Positions 1 to 6,892 of a stretch of 16,992 nucleotides of DNA are shown here, in pieces (position 1 is the stretch's first letter; the number at the start of each line of letters is the position of its first letter). Position numbers and translations under genes: made by a program. The DNA lies in assembly GCF_946187255.1 (NCBI RefSeq), contig NZ_CAMHRZ010000048.1, forward strand, positions 1 to 16,992, written 5' to 3'. The notes beneath the pieces were generated by a model, which searched no databases, had not been told where the DNA came from, and was given only the letters and a program-made list of their open reading frames with translations. The DNA comes from an uncultured Ruminococcus sp. (GTDB taxonomy: Bacteria; Bacillota; Clostridia; Oscillospirales; Ruminococcaceae).

Positions 1-89
1 CCAAAGGATATCAGCATTATCAGTATGCCGATGATGATCGCTATATCCAGCCTGAACCGCTTTTTCTTCTTTTGTACCTTCTTGCCCAA
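1..89 (-). CDS. N-terminus of a membrane-anchored protein (partial, cut by window edge)
   Basis: Only the first 29 codons lie in the window. From a TTG start the product opens with a lysine/arginine-rich stretch (GKKVQKKKKRFR) followed by a hydrophobic run (about residues 15-28, IAIIIGILIMLIS), which is the pattern of a signal anchor or uncleaved signal peptide with a cytoplasmic basic tail. The TTG is preferred because GGGAG lies 8 bases upstream. An in-frame GTG at 98 would overlap that site. A well-placed promoter lies directly upstream. Too little is present to name a family. Sortases, cell-wall hydrolases and LytR-type enzymes all begin this way. It is transcribed away from asnB. Confidence 0.6.
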   Translation of the reverse strand, partial: MGKKVQKKKKRFRLDIAIIIGILIMLISF

Positions 90-120
90 TATTGTCACTC
101 CCGTAAATAATTCTTTTTCA

Positions 121-149
121 ATTATACACCATTTGCTCCGTTTTTGCAA
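121..149 (-). promoter_or_regulatory. Sigma-A promoter for the leftward partial gene
   Basis: On the minus strand TTGCAA (149-144) is followed after 17 bases by TATAAT (126-121), a perfect -10 with optimal spacing. Transcription would begin near 115, about 26 bases before the TTG start. Its core resembles the asnB promoter closely. Confidence 0.7.
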
Positions 150-206
150 GTGCCCTAAGAAAAATAATCGGAATGTACCCCAAAAATCAGATGTTGACTG
201 CTAATT

Positions 207-227
207 GAACAAATTTGCACATTGTTC
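207..227. repeat. Short inverted repeat between the divergent promoters
   Basis: GAACAA (207-212) and TTGTTC (222-227) form a 6-bp inverted repeat with a 9-base spacer. It sits about 25 bases upstream of the asnB -35 element, where an operator for a dimeric regulator could lie. The repeat is short and AT-rich, so chance is a real possibility. Confidence 0.2.
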
Positions 228-252
228 TTTGTATATTTTTACAAAATCACTA

Positions 253-281
253 TTGCAAATCCATTAAATGGGGTGTATAAT
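253..281 (+). promoter_or_regulatory. Sigma-A promoter of asnB
   Basis: TTGCAA (253-258), 17 bases, then TATAAT (276-281). The predicted start is near 288, giving a leader of about 36 bases with no room for a T-box or other riboswitch. The asnB Shine-Dalgarno site GAGG is at 313-316. Confidence 0.75.
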
Positions 282-323
282 ATAGAATGATATATTGAAT
301 CTATTCAGAAATGAGGATAATTT

Positions 324-2159
324 ATGTGTGGTATCGTAGGATTTACGAACAGTCTTGATAATGCTTCGGAGATACTCGGCTTGATGATGGACAGGATCAA
401 GCATCGCGGTCCCGATTCGGAGGGCAAGTATATTGACAGCAATGTCGCAATGGGCTTCCGCAGACTTTCCATCATCGATCTCAGCGATGTGGGCAGTCAG
501 CCTATTTTCAATGAGGACAAAACACTGGTGCTCACTTTCAACGGTGAGATATACAATTATAAAGAGCTGCGCGAACAGCTTATCACAGCGGGACACAGCT
601 TCTATACCAACACCGATTCCGAAGTGCTTATACACGGCTATGAGGAATGGGGTGAGAAACTGCTCGACAAGCTGCGCGGTATGTTCGCTTTCGTGATATA
701 CAACAAGAATAACGGCGAGCTTTTCGGCGCGAGAGATTTCTTCGGTATCAAGCCCTTCTATTACACACAGATGGGCGGCACCTTTATGTGGGGCAGTGAG
801 ATAAAGAGCTTTCTCGATCACCCCGATTTCAAAAAGGAACTGAACACCGATGTGTTGGAGACCTATCTGACATTCCAGTACTCTCCCACAGAGGACACTT
901 TCTTCAAGGGCGTTAAAAAGCTGCCCGCTGCTCACTGCATAAAATTCAAGGACGGCAAGCTGGAAGTTCGCCGTTACTGGGAAATAAAGTTCAACGAGGA
1001 CAACGGTCCCGACCTGGAAGAATGGGTCAGCAGGATATCCGACACTTTCAAGAATTCTGTTGAAGCGCATAAATTCGCAGATGTTGAGGTGGGCTCTTTC
1101 CTTTCCAGCGGCGTGGACTCAAGCTATGTTGCGGCTGTTGCCGATGTTGACAAGACCTTCACCGTAGGCTTCGGTGAAGACGAAAAATACAACGAGATAG
1201 GCTATGCAAAGGAGTTTTCCAAGTATATCGGCAAGGAGAATTTCTCTAAGGTCATCACCCCTGAAGAATACTGGGATAATTTGAAAAAGATACAGTACCA
1301 CATGGACGAACCTCTTGCAGACCCTGCGGCTATCGCACTGTTCTTTGTATGTCAGCTGGCAAGCAAACAGGTAAAGGCTGTGCTTTCGGGTGAGGGTGCC
1401 GATGAGATTTTCGGAGGTTACAATATCTATCACAATCCCGATGATATGGCTGCATACTTCAAGCTGCCCAGAACTCTCCGTAAGGGCGTAGGTTCGGTGG
1501 CGGAAAAGCTGCCGCATAAATTCGGCGTGAATTACCTCATACGCGGCTCAAAGGATCTGGATGAAAGGTTCATCGGCAATGCATATATCTTCTCCGAAAA
1601 GGAACGCCGCAATATTCTGAAGATCAAGACCAACGCGCCCGATGCGATGGCGATAACAAAGCCTTTCTACGACAAGGTCCGCGACCGCGACCAGGTGACT
1701 CAGATGCAGTATCTCGATCTCCATCTATGGATGACGGGAGATATACTGCTGAAAGCAGATAAGATGTCTATGGCACATTCGCTGGAACTCAGAGTACCTT
1801 TCCTTGACAGAAAGGTCATGGAGCTGGCGGAGAAGATACCCACGAGATACCGCGTGACTAAAGAGAACACCAAGTACGCAATGCGCATCGCCGCACTAAA
1901 AGCTTGTCCTCCTCAGACAGCCAACAAGAAAAAGCTGGGATTCCCCGTACCTACAAGGGTTTGGCTGAAAGAGGACAAATACTACAATATCGTCAAGGAG
2001 AGCTTCACTTCGCCTGTTGCGAAAAAGTTCTTCAACACTGATGCACTTGTTGCACTGCTGGACGATCATCGCGCAGAAAAATACGATTATTCCAGAAAGA
2101 TATGGACTGTTTTCACATTCCTTATATGGTATGATGTATATTTTAACAACGAGGTCTAA
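324..2159 (+). CDS. asnB: Asparagine synthase (glutamine-hydrolysing)
   Basis: Cytoplasmic enzyme converting aspartate, glutamine and ATP to asparagine, glutamate, AMP and pyrophosphate. The product begins MCGIVGF, so Cys2 becomes the N-terminal nucleophile of a class II glutamine amidotransferase domain after Met removal. Other glutaminase landmarks are KHRGPDS (26-32) and FNGEIYNY (72-79). The synthetase domain carries the PP-loop SGVDSS (262-267) and LSGEGADEIFGGY (354-366). At 611 residues it is normal length for a bacterial AsnB and complete. The start is fixed by the catalytic Cys and by GAGG 7 bases upstream. It has its own promoter and is followed by a terminator, so it is probably a single-gene unit. 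Some family members amidate peptidoglycan or other carboxylates instead. The sequence alone does not exclude this, but the layout is that of the ordinary biosynthetic enzyme. Confidence 0.95.
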   Translation: MCGIVGFTNSLDNASEILGLMMDRIKHRGPDSEGKYIDSNVAMGFRRLSIIDLSDVGSQPIFNEDKTLVLTFNGEIYNYKELREQLITAGHSFYTNTDSEVLIHGYEEWGEKLLDKLRGMFAFVIYNKNNGELFGARDFFGIKPFYYTQMGGTFMWGSEIKSFLDHPDFKKELNTDVLETYLTFQYSPTEDTFFKGVKKLPAAHCIKFKDGKLEVRRYWEIKFNEDNGPDLEEWVSRISDTFKNSVEAHKFADVEVGSFLSSGVDSSYVAAVADVDKTFTVGFGEDEKYNEIGYAKEFSKYIGKENFSKVITPEEYWDNLKKIQYHMDEPLADPAAIALFFVCQLASKQVKAVLSGEGADEIFGGYNIYHNPDDMAAYFKLPRTLRKGVGSVAEKLPHKFGVNYLIRGSKDLDERFIGNAYIFSEKERRNILKIKTNAPDAMAITKPFYDKVRDRDQVTQMQYLDLHLWMTGDILLKADKMSMAHSLELRVPFLDRKVMELAEKIPTRYRVTKENTKYAMRIAALKACPPQTANKKKLGFPVPTRVWLKEDKYYNIVKESFTSPVAKKFFNTDALVALLDDHRAEKYDYSRKIWTVFTFLIWYDVYFNNEV

Positions 2160-2198
2160 ATACCCGTTGATGAGCGCAGAATTCTTATAAAAAATAGT

Positions 2199-2244
2199 AC
2201 GCCATAGTATTCCCGATCATATCCGGAAGTGCTATGGCGTTTTT
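2199..2244 (+). terminator. Rho-independent terminator after asnB, probably bidirectional
   Basis: ACGCCATAG (2199-2207) pairs with CTATGGCGT (2232-2240), and TTCC (2210-2213) with GGAA (2225-2228) inside it. A run of T follows at 2240-2244. Read on the minus strand, the same stem is followed by ACTATTTTTT, so it can also end transcription of the membrane-protein gene that stops at 2269. Confidence 0.8.
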
Positions 2245-2268
2245 GTATTTCTTTTCACCGCAGTCAGG

Positions 2269-2694
2269 TCACAGACGCGATCGTCCGTCCGATGCCGGTA
2301 CTTCACGGAATATGAACCGCCTGATAAGCTCATCGGCGGCTATGCCAAAAAGAGAAAGGAACAGCCATACTACCGAATACATAAGACAGATCTGCCCGTC
2401 GAAATTAAGCGGGATGCCGCGATAATTCCAAATCTTCATACCCATGCGGCGATTGAGTATCTCACCCGCGAGCAGCTCGCCCGAAGTTATAAAGAGCACA
2501 GAGATCATCACTGCGCTGAATATATCGATCCTTCCCTTCCGCCTTTCACCGTTGAGCTCATGTATCACCATCATTGCAGCCGCACCGAGAACTCCCATGG
2601 AAATATGGGAATACCCTCGCTCTGCAACTTCAATACCGCCGTAACACATTGCACCGAACACACCCGATGTAAACAGCTCCCAAAATCTTCTCAT
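2269..2694 (-). CDS. Small four-helix membrane protein, CmpB / 'ABC-transporter type IV' family
   Basis: A 141-residue polytopic protein with hydrophobic segments at about 8-26, 31-48, 58-80 and 100-120. The block around residues 88-112 (IWNYRGIPLNFDGQICL, then a hydrophobic helix) matches what I remember of the family annotated as putative ABC-transporter type IV or CmpB (PF06541): a W-x-Y, a P-x-N-x-x-G and a short polar turn before the last helix. No ATPase partner lies beside it and the function of the family is not established. The C-terminal tail is basic and cytoplasmic by the positive-inside rule. GGGGTG lies about 8 bases before the ATG. It is separated from the gene upstream by a terminator, so it may use its own weak promoter or read-through. 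The family call is from memory of the motif, not from a search. Confidence 0.75.
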   Translation of the reverse strand: MRRFWELFTSGVFGAMCYGGIEVAERGYSHISMGVLGAAAMMVIHELNGERRKGRIDIFSAVMISVLFITSGELLAGEILNRRMGMKIWNYRGIPLNFDGQICLMYSVVWLFLSLFGIAADELIRRFIFREVPASDGRSRL

Positions 2695-2755
2695 GTCTTC
2701 ACCCCAAGATCTTCATACAATGATAGTATTGACAAAAATCCCGCAGGCATACAAA

Positions 2756-2777
2756 AAGGCGGGAATAATCCCGCCTT
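2756..2777 (-). terminator. Rho-independent terminator after the four-cysteine protein gene
   Basis: AAGGCGGGA (2756-2764) pairs with TCCCGCCTT (2769-2777) around the 4-base loop ATAA. On the minus strand it is followed by a T tract (CTTTTTGT). It begins 5 bases after the stop codon of the 70-residue protein gene. Confidence 0.85.
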
Positions 2778-2782
2778 AGATA

Positions 2783-2995
2783 TCAGATTATATCATCTTC
2801 CTGATTTGGTATGTTCAGCTGCTTTTTGGGAACGCGCTTGATCGGGTCGTAGTCCCACTTTTTGCAGGCATAATCGGCATCTACGAGACCCTGCTTTTCG
2901 CAAAGCACCTTATTGCCCTCCTTAGAACGGTTACCGAATTTACAATATGAGCAAGACGGTGTGATCTTGTTGCCGAAGAAACTTTTCCTTGCCAT
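2783..2995 (-). CDS. Small four-cysteine protein, possible zinc-binding, unknown function
   Basis: A 70-residue, mostly polar protein with cysteines at 15, 18, 32 and 44. The C-x2-C pair followed by two more cysteines looks like a small metal-binding or knuckle fold. The segment KWDYDPIKRVPKKQ (46-59) is reminiscent of a conserved YDPLKR-x-P motif in small hypothetical proteins of Clostridia, recalled without a search. There is no signal peptide or membrane segment, so it should be cytoplasmic. The start is supported by AAAGGAG 11 bases upstream. It has a candidate extended -10 promoter overlapping the end of ylbJ and a strong terminator immediately after its stop, so it is built as a small transcription unit and is very likely a real gene. 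Function not known. Confidence 0.75.
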   Translation of the reverse strand: MARKSFFGNKITPSCSYCKFGNRSKEGNKVLCEKQGLVDADYACKKWDYDPIKRVPKKQLNIPNQEDDII

Positions 2996-3050
2996 TATCT
3001 ATGCAACTCCTTTGCAAAATGATTACAATAATTAGTTTTGTGTTAAATAT

Positions 3051-3059
3051 ATTATATCA
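3051..3059 (-). promoter_or_regulatory. Candidate extended -10 promoter for the four-cysteine protein gene
   Basis: On the minus strand TGATATAAT (3059-3051) is an extended -10 (TGN followed by TATAAT). The TGA of this element is also the stop codon of ylbJ. No good -35 is present at 17 bases, which an extended -10 can tolerate. Initiation would be near 3044, about 50 bases before the ATG at 2995. Confidence 0.45.
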
Positions 3060-4139
3060 CACTCGTTTACAAAATACTAGACTTTTTTTGTAATTCAGTA
3101 GAAAAATCATCAATATCATACATATCGAAGCGGCAAAATTGTCTATTTTTAACAATGGCTGATTATTTGATATAACGCACACTGCATCTCCCACAATGTA
3201 AGGTCGCAACAGCCTGCATACGAATGCAGACAATACCGCAGACGGCAGTCTGATCTTCCAGAAAACTAACATACTGAGCTTTGTGTTTTTGAGTGCGTAC
3301 AGCTGCATTATTATGCATACTCCGCCAAAGGAACATACCGCACTTATAAGCGGAAGCAGCACGAAAGGACAGCCTTTGAGTTCAGTTAACGAGGTTATCT
3401 CTATCACCGACCGAAGAAGTATCATCTCATTATCCGAAAGACCGAAGCTGTGCTGTATCCATGCAAACAGACCGCTGGCATCCGCTATTGCCATCAATGC
3501 GGCAAATAATACTACTGTCATGCATATCATGCCCATTGACTTCCCTGCCGATTTCACAGAATCTATGAGGATATTGCCATCACTTGCGGGTGTTTGCTTT
3601 TTGATCACACTGAGTTTTGAAGTTCTGCACACAAGCAAAGCGATGATAATATTTGAAAACATTACGGATACATATATAAGTTTGCCCACACTTGTGTTGT
3701 CGAATACAGCGAGACCTATAGCACCGCTGTAAAATGCGGGACCTCCGCAGTAACAGAAGCAGGCGGCTTTTTCGGCGGTGCGGGTGTCTGTTTCACCCCG
3801 TTCAAGCATATCGGAAAGCAGCTTTATCCCCAAGGGATAGCCCGCTGCGGAGCTTATAAAAAATACCATGAACAGTTCTTCGGGACAGTTGAATATATAA
3901 CGCGCTATGGGTCTGAGAGACTTTGAGATGATCCTCAGACCTCCGCTTTTTATCAGCATATCCGAGACCGCCATAAACGCAAACAGCGATGGGATGAGCA
4001 CATTCACACATCGCAGTACAGCTTCCCTTACCCCCGCAGAGATCTCCCCTGTGAATACGGCAGTGCCTGCTGCTGCAGCGGTAAGCAGGATACATAAAAA
4101 CATATCCTTTGTTCTGCGGGAAATATTATTATCAGCCAT
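3057..4139 (-). CDS. ylbJ: Sporulation integral membrane protein YlbJ
   Basis: A 360-residue polytopic membrane protein with roughly eight hydrophobic segments, related to the nucleoside-recognition/Gate family. Landmarks are AAGYPLG (98-104), CYCGGPAFYSGAIG (129-142) and SFGGVCI (270-276), which mirror the conserved blocks of YlbJ. In Bacillus subtilis ylbJ is under sigma-E in the mother cell and is needed for heat-resistant spores, probably in cortex or coat formation. The start at 4139 is chosen because GGGAGGAG (4152-4145) lies 5 bases upstream. A longer frame beginning at 4154 would start at or before the predicted transcription start. The protein is somewhat shorter than the B. subtilis protein (about 400 residues). 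It is divergent from yqfC-yqfD, another sigma-E pair, which supports the call. The C-terminal tail (350-360) is short and basic. Confidence 0.85.
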   Translation of the reverse strand: MADNNISRRTKDMFLCILLTAAAAGTAVFTGEISAGVREAVLRCVNVLIPSLFAFMAVSDMLIKSGGLRIISKSLRPIARYIFNCPEELFMVFFISSAAGYPLGIKLLSDMLERGETDTRTAEKAACFCYCGGPAFYSGAIGLAVFDNTSVGKLIYVSVMFSNIIIALLVCRTSKLSVIKKQTPASDGNILIDSVKSAGKSMGMICMTVVLFAALMAIADASGLFAWIQHSFGLSDNEMILLRSVIEITSLTELKGCPFVLLPLISAVCSFGGVCIIMQLYALKNTKLSMLVFWKIRLPSAVLSAFVCRLLRPYIVGDAVCVISNNQPLLKIDNFAASICMILMIFLLNYKKSLVFCKRV

Positions 4140-4158
4140 TCTATCTCCTCCCATGACA

Positions 4159-4187
4159 AGTATATGCCGCCGAGAACGGTAATATAA
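4159..4187 (-). promoter_or_regulatory. Candidate sigma-E-type promoter of ylbJ
   Basis: On the minus strand TTATATT (4187-4181) is followed after 14 bases by CATATACT (4166-4159). Both elements resemble the sigma-E consensus (-35 near KMATATT, -10 near CATACAHT, spacing 13-15). The start would be near 4152, leaving a very short leader that begins at the Shine-Dalgarno site. The identity of the regulated gene supports the match. The short leader argues for caution. Confidence 0.5.
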
Positions 4188-4188
4188 T
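4160..4188 (+). promoter_or_regulatory. Candidate sigma-E-type promoter of yqfC-yqfD, overlapping the ylbJ promoter
   Basis: GTATATG (4160-4166), 14 bases, then AATATAAT (4181-4188). This matches the sigma-E -35 and -10 consensus at about 5 of 7 and 6 of 8 positions. It occupies almost exactly the same DNA as the minus-strand ylbJ promoter. The predicted start near 4195 leaves about 20 bases to the ATG, containing GGAAGGGGG. Confidence 0.4.
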
Positions 4189-4214
4189 AGCTGTAACGGA
4201 AGGGGGAACGTCCA

Positions 4215-4514
4215 ATGGCTAAAATTCCCGCGCTGAGTTTTTTCGGCAAAACAAGGGAACTGCTTTATTTGCAGTCATACATAAGGATAAACGACAACAC
4301 AAGTGCTTTGATAGAGAACTGCCGTCAGATATATGAATGCACTGAGGTTTGTGTGCGTCTGCTGACAGGAAGATTTGAGATCGAGATATGGGGCAGCGGG
4401 CTTACGCTGAGTTCTTTCTCGGAAAACAGTGTTATGGTACGCGGGATGATCGAACAGGTAAGACTTGTATCACGAAGTTCAAGGAGGACAGAAAATGACT
4501 CTGGGAAGTATTGA
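4215..4514 (+). CDS. yqfC: Sporulation protein YqfC (YabP/YqfC family)
   Basis: A 99-residue protein of the YabP/YqfC family, made in the mother cell under sigma-E in Bacillus subtilis. Its biochemical role is unknown. The features that identify it are its size, the pattern YIRINDNTSALIENCRQI near residues 22-39, the core VRLLTGRFEIEIWGSGLTL (47-65) and its fixed position immediately before yqfD. The family folds as a short beta-rich domain, and the alternating hydrophobic pattern agrees. A purine-rich site GGAAGGGGG lies about 8 bases before the ATG. The gene overlaps yqfD by 20 bases, which indicates translational coupling. The C-terminal residues SSRRTENDSGKY are polar and probably only present because of this overlap. 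Confidence 0.88.
   Translation: MAKIPALSFFGKTRELLYLQSYIRINDNTSALIENCRQIYECTEVCVRLLTGRFEIEIWGSGLTLSSFSENSVMVRGMIEQVRLVSRSSRRTENDSGKY
4481..4487 (+). promoter_or_regulatory. Ribosome binding site that fixes the yqfD start
   Basis: AAGGAGG, 7 bases before the ATG at 4495 and inside the end of yqfC. It selects this ATG over the in-frame TTG at 4465. Confidence 0.75.
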
Positions 4515-5736
4515 TTACACAGTGACGGGCAGCAGCTTTTCCCGATTTTTCAGAGGGCTTATCAACGAAAGGATGGTTTATTCCGACTTGAAAAGTTCGG
4601 AGGAAATAGTAGTAATGACAGTCCCTTTTGAATACAGCAGAAGATTTGAAAAAATGTGCCGCAAAGAAGGTTATACGTTTGAACGCACAAGATTTCGCGG
4701 GATGCTGAGATTATACGATATGCTGCTGCACAGATCGGGGCTGATAGCGGGTGCTGTTTTATCCGCGCTGATGATATCCTATTACTCAAATGTGATACTC
4801 ACAATAACGATAGATACCGATGATCCCGAGATACGCGGAAAGATAACCGACGTACTCAAAGAGGACGGTGTAACTCCCGGTGCGTATATCCCTGATATAG
4901 ACCTTGTGCTGGAAGAAAGATCGTTGAAAAGCAAGATCGATGAGGTGGCTTGGGCGGGCATAACAAGGACAGGTTCGGGGATAGCCATAGATGTTATCGA
5001 GAGCATTGATGCAGAAAAAGGCTTCAACGTGGGTATGCCTTGTCATCTTGTGGCTTGTGAGGACGGCGTTATAGAGGATATCGAACTGCTGGACGGACAG
5101 CTGATGAAATGCATCGGCAGCGGTGTGACTAAGGGGGATATCGTTGTAAGCGGGAAGGTGGTCAGCGAAAGTTCGGAATGGACAAGTGAGGGCGAAGTGA
5201 TCACGCGGAATACACGGTATGTGCGAAGTATAGGTAAGATACGCGGCAGTTTTGTGAGAACAATGGTGTTTGAACAGCCCTTTGACTGCGAGGTGAAGTC
5301 CCTGACGGGAGAGAAGACCGATCTCAGGTACCTTAACATATTCAGCGCTGATATACCGTTGTTTTTCGGTTTGCCCGACGGATGGTACGAGACCGAGAAC
5401 GAGGAACGTCATTTCCCCGAGATAAACGGATTTATGCTGCCCTTCGGGATAACGGAGATACACCTGAACGAATTTGACATCAGAAGTCAGCAGCTGACCG
5501 AAAAAGAAGCGTTTGACCGAACAGAAAAGCAGGCGAAGGACTATGAAAAGAATTTTCTCGGAGAATATGATATGCTTAGCAAAGACTATAAAAAGGAAGT
5601 TACCGACAGCGGAGTGAAGCTGACTGCGACCTATGAGTTATACGGAGATATCTGCCAGGAGAGGGATTTCTTTATCCCGAGAAATATTATAAACGACAGC
5701 GTGGACCTTGACGAAGGTAGGGATGACGGAGAATAA
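4495..5736 (+). CDS. yqfD: Sporulation protein YqfD
   Basis: A 413-residue, single-pass membrane protein. The N-terminal domain (1-75) is cytoplasmic with a basic end (RRFEKMCRKEGYTFERTRFRG, abbreviated region 49-69). One hydrophobic helix follows at about 81-104. The rest is a large extracytoplasmic part whose first segment (about 105-170) has the look of a POTRA-like repeat: alternating strands, then ERSLKSKIDEVAWAG. In Bacillus subtilis YqfD is made under sigma-E and mutants are defective in sporulation. In the mother cell the outer part would face the space between the engulfing membranes. The C-terminal region (about 345-413) is acidic and probably partly coiled. Length agrees with the family. 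It is co-transcribed and overlapping with yqfC, and phoH follows in the same direction after 178 bases, as in many Firmicutes. Confidence 0.88.
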   Translation: MTLGSIDYTVTGSSFSRFFRGLINERMVYSDLKSSEEIVVMTVPFEYSRRFEKMCRKEGYTFERTRFRGMLRLYDMLLHRSGLIAGAVLSALMISYYSNVILTITIDTDDPEIRGKITDVLKEDGVTPGAYIPDIDLVLEERSLKSKIDEVAWAGITRTGSGIAIDVIESIDAEKGFNVGMPCHLVACEDGVIEDIELLDGQLMKCIGSGVTKGDIVVSGKVVSESSEWTSEGEVITRNTRYVRSIGKIRGSFVRTMVFEQPFDCEVKSLTGEKTDLRYLNIFSADIPLFFGLPDGWYETENEERHFPEINGFMLPFGITEIHLNEFDIRSQQLTEKEAFDRTEKQAKDYEKNFLGEYDMLSKDYKKEVTDSGVKLTATYELYGDICQERDFFIPRNIINDSVDLDEGRDDGE

Positions 5737-5850
5737 CTCAGCGAACAGCCCTAAAACAGGCGTTTTTCTCTGTGTGCAACTATAATTCTGTATGCGAAAA
5801 CAATTCAAGAAAAAAATGTGCAAGATAGCAAAAATATTTGATATTTTTTG

Positions 5851-5879
5851 TTGCATTTAATTAAAAAATGTGCTATAAT
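5851..5879 (+). promoter_or_regulatory. Strong sigma-A promoter (extended -10) of the phoH operon
   Basis: TTGCAT (5851-5856), 17 bases, TATAAT (5874-5879), with TGC directly before the -10 forming an extended element. Start near 5886, and ATG at 5915 with GGAG at 5902-5905. It separates the housekeeping run from the upstream sporulation genes. The gap 5737-5850 is AT-rich and shows only a weak GCC/GGC hairpin with a T tract near 5749-5767. Confidence 0.75.
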
Positions 5880-5914
5880 AATTTTTAGATTGTAAAATGA
5901 CGGAGTGTAGTTAA

Positions 5915-6892
5915 ATGGCAGAAAAAATAATCAGTGTTGACAGCATGGAAACAATGGTCAGCTTGTTCGGAAGCTACGATGAAAATGTCAACCTCATACA
6001 GAGGGAATACGGCGTCGTTGTGCTTGGCCGCGGCGAGGACATCAAAGTAACGGGTGACGAGCAGGGCGTTTTCAATGCCTGTGAAGCTATCAACGGTCTG
6101 ATAACCATGATAAACAAAGGTGAACGCCTGACTGAACAGACGATACGCTACGTTTTTGCACTGGTGCGTGAGGGCAGGCAGTATGAGCTCAACAATCTGA
6201 GCGACGACGGCATCTGTGTCACGATAACGGGCAAGATAATCAAGCCTAAAACTCTGGGTCAGAAAAGGTATGTGGATTTCATCCGAAAGAACACCATAGT
6301 TCTTGGCATAGGTCCTGCGGGCACAGGCAAGACGTATCTCGCGGTGGCGATGGCGGTAAAGGCTTTCAAGGCGCATGAGGTCGAGAAGATAATACTGACA
6401 AGACCTGCGGTGGAAGCGGGTGAAAAGCTGGGCTTTCTTCCCGGCGACCTGCAAAACAAGGTAGACCCGTATCTGAGACCGCTCTATGATGCACTTTTTG
6501 AGATGCTGGGACCCGAGTCATTTGCAAGACAGCAGGAACGCGGCTGTATCGAGGTGGCTCCGCTGGCATATATGAGAGGAAGAACGCTGGACAATGCTTT
6601 CATAATCCTCGACGAAGCACAGAACACTACCAACGAACAGATGAAGATGTTCCTCACAAGACTGGGCTTCAATTCAAAGATCGTCATAACGGGCGATATC
6701 ACACAAATAGATCTTCCCGATAACAGAAGATCGGGACTTATCCAGGCAATGAACGTACTAAAAGACGTTGAAGATATCAAAATAAACAGATTCTCGGACA
6801 AGGATGTTGTCCGTCACAAGCTCGTACAGGATATAATCCTGGCGTATGAAAAATATTCAAAAAGGAATGGTAAGAACAATGGGCAAGGTTAA
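5915..6892 (+). CDS. phoH: PhoH family ATPase
   Basis: A 325-residue cytoplasmic P-loop ATPase. An N-terminal KH-like region (about 1-100, including VVVLGRGEDIKVTG at 33-47) precedes the ATPase core. The core contains Walker A GPAGTGKT (133-140), LTRPAVEAGEKLGFLPG (161-177) and Walker B FIILDEAQNT (229-238), followed by KIVITGDITQIDLP (255-268). The last two are diagnostic of PhoH/PhoL proteins. The biochemical role is not settled. Co-occurrence with ybeY suggests RNA processing or ribosome quality control. The gene overlaps ybeY by 14 bases. The C-terminus is short and basic. The length is typical and the start has GGAG 9 bases upstream. In many Firmicutes yqfF (a cyclic-di-AMP phosphodiesterase) follows phoH. 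Here it does not. Confidence 0.93.
   Translation: MAEKIISVDSMETMVSLFGSYDENVNLIQREYGVVVLGRGEDIKVTGDEQGVFNACEAINGLITMINKGERLTEQTIRYVFALVREGRQYELNNLSDDGICVTITGKIIKPKTLGQKRYVDFIRKNTIVLGIGPAGTGKTYLAVAMAVKAFKAHEVEKIILTRPAVEAGEKLGFLPGDLQNKVDPYLRPLYDALFEMLGPESFARQQERGCIEVAPLAYMRGRTLDNAFIILDEAQNTTNEQMKMFLTRLGFNSKIVITGDITQIDLPDNRRSGLIQAMNVLKDVEDIKINRFSDKDVVRHKLVQDIILAYEKYSKRNGKNNGQG

Noticed and set aside
264..1070. 268-codon minus-strand frame opposite the N-terminal half of asnB
   Set aside because: It is antisense to the glutaminase domain and runs over the asnB promoter. No supporting signals or recognisable protein features.
4140..4154. YlbJ start at 4154 (MGGDR...)
   Set aside because: The GGAGGAG run it would translate is the ribosome site for the ATG at 4139, and the predicted transcription start lies downstream of 4154.
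4786..5463. 225-codon minus-strand frame opposite yqfD
   Set aside because: The opposite strand encodes a complete YqfD with the expected domain order. The antisense product has no recognisable features.
5749..5767. Possible terminator after yqfD (GCC...GGC followed by GTTTTT)
   Set aside because: The stem is only 3-4 pairs with a 7-base loop, too weak to call. yqfD transcripts may read into phoH.
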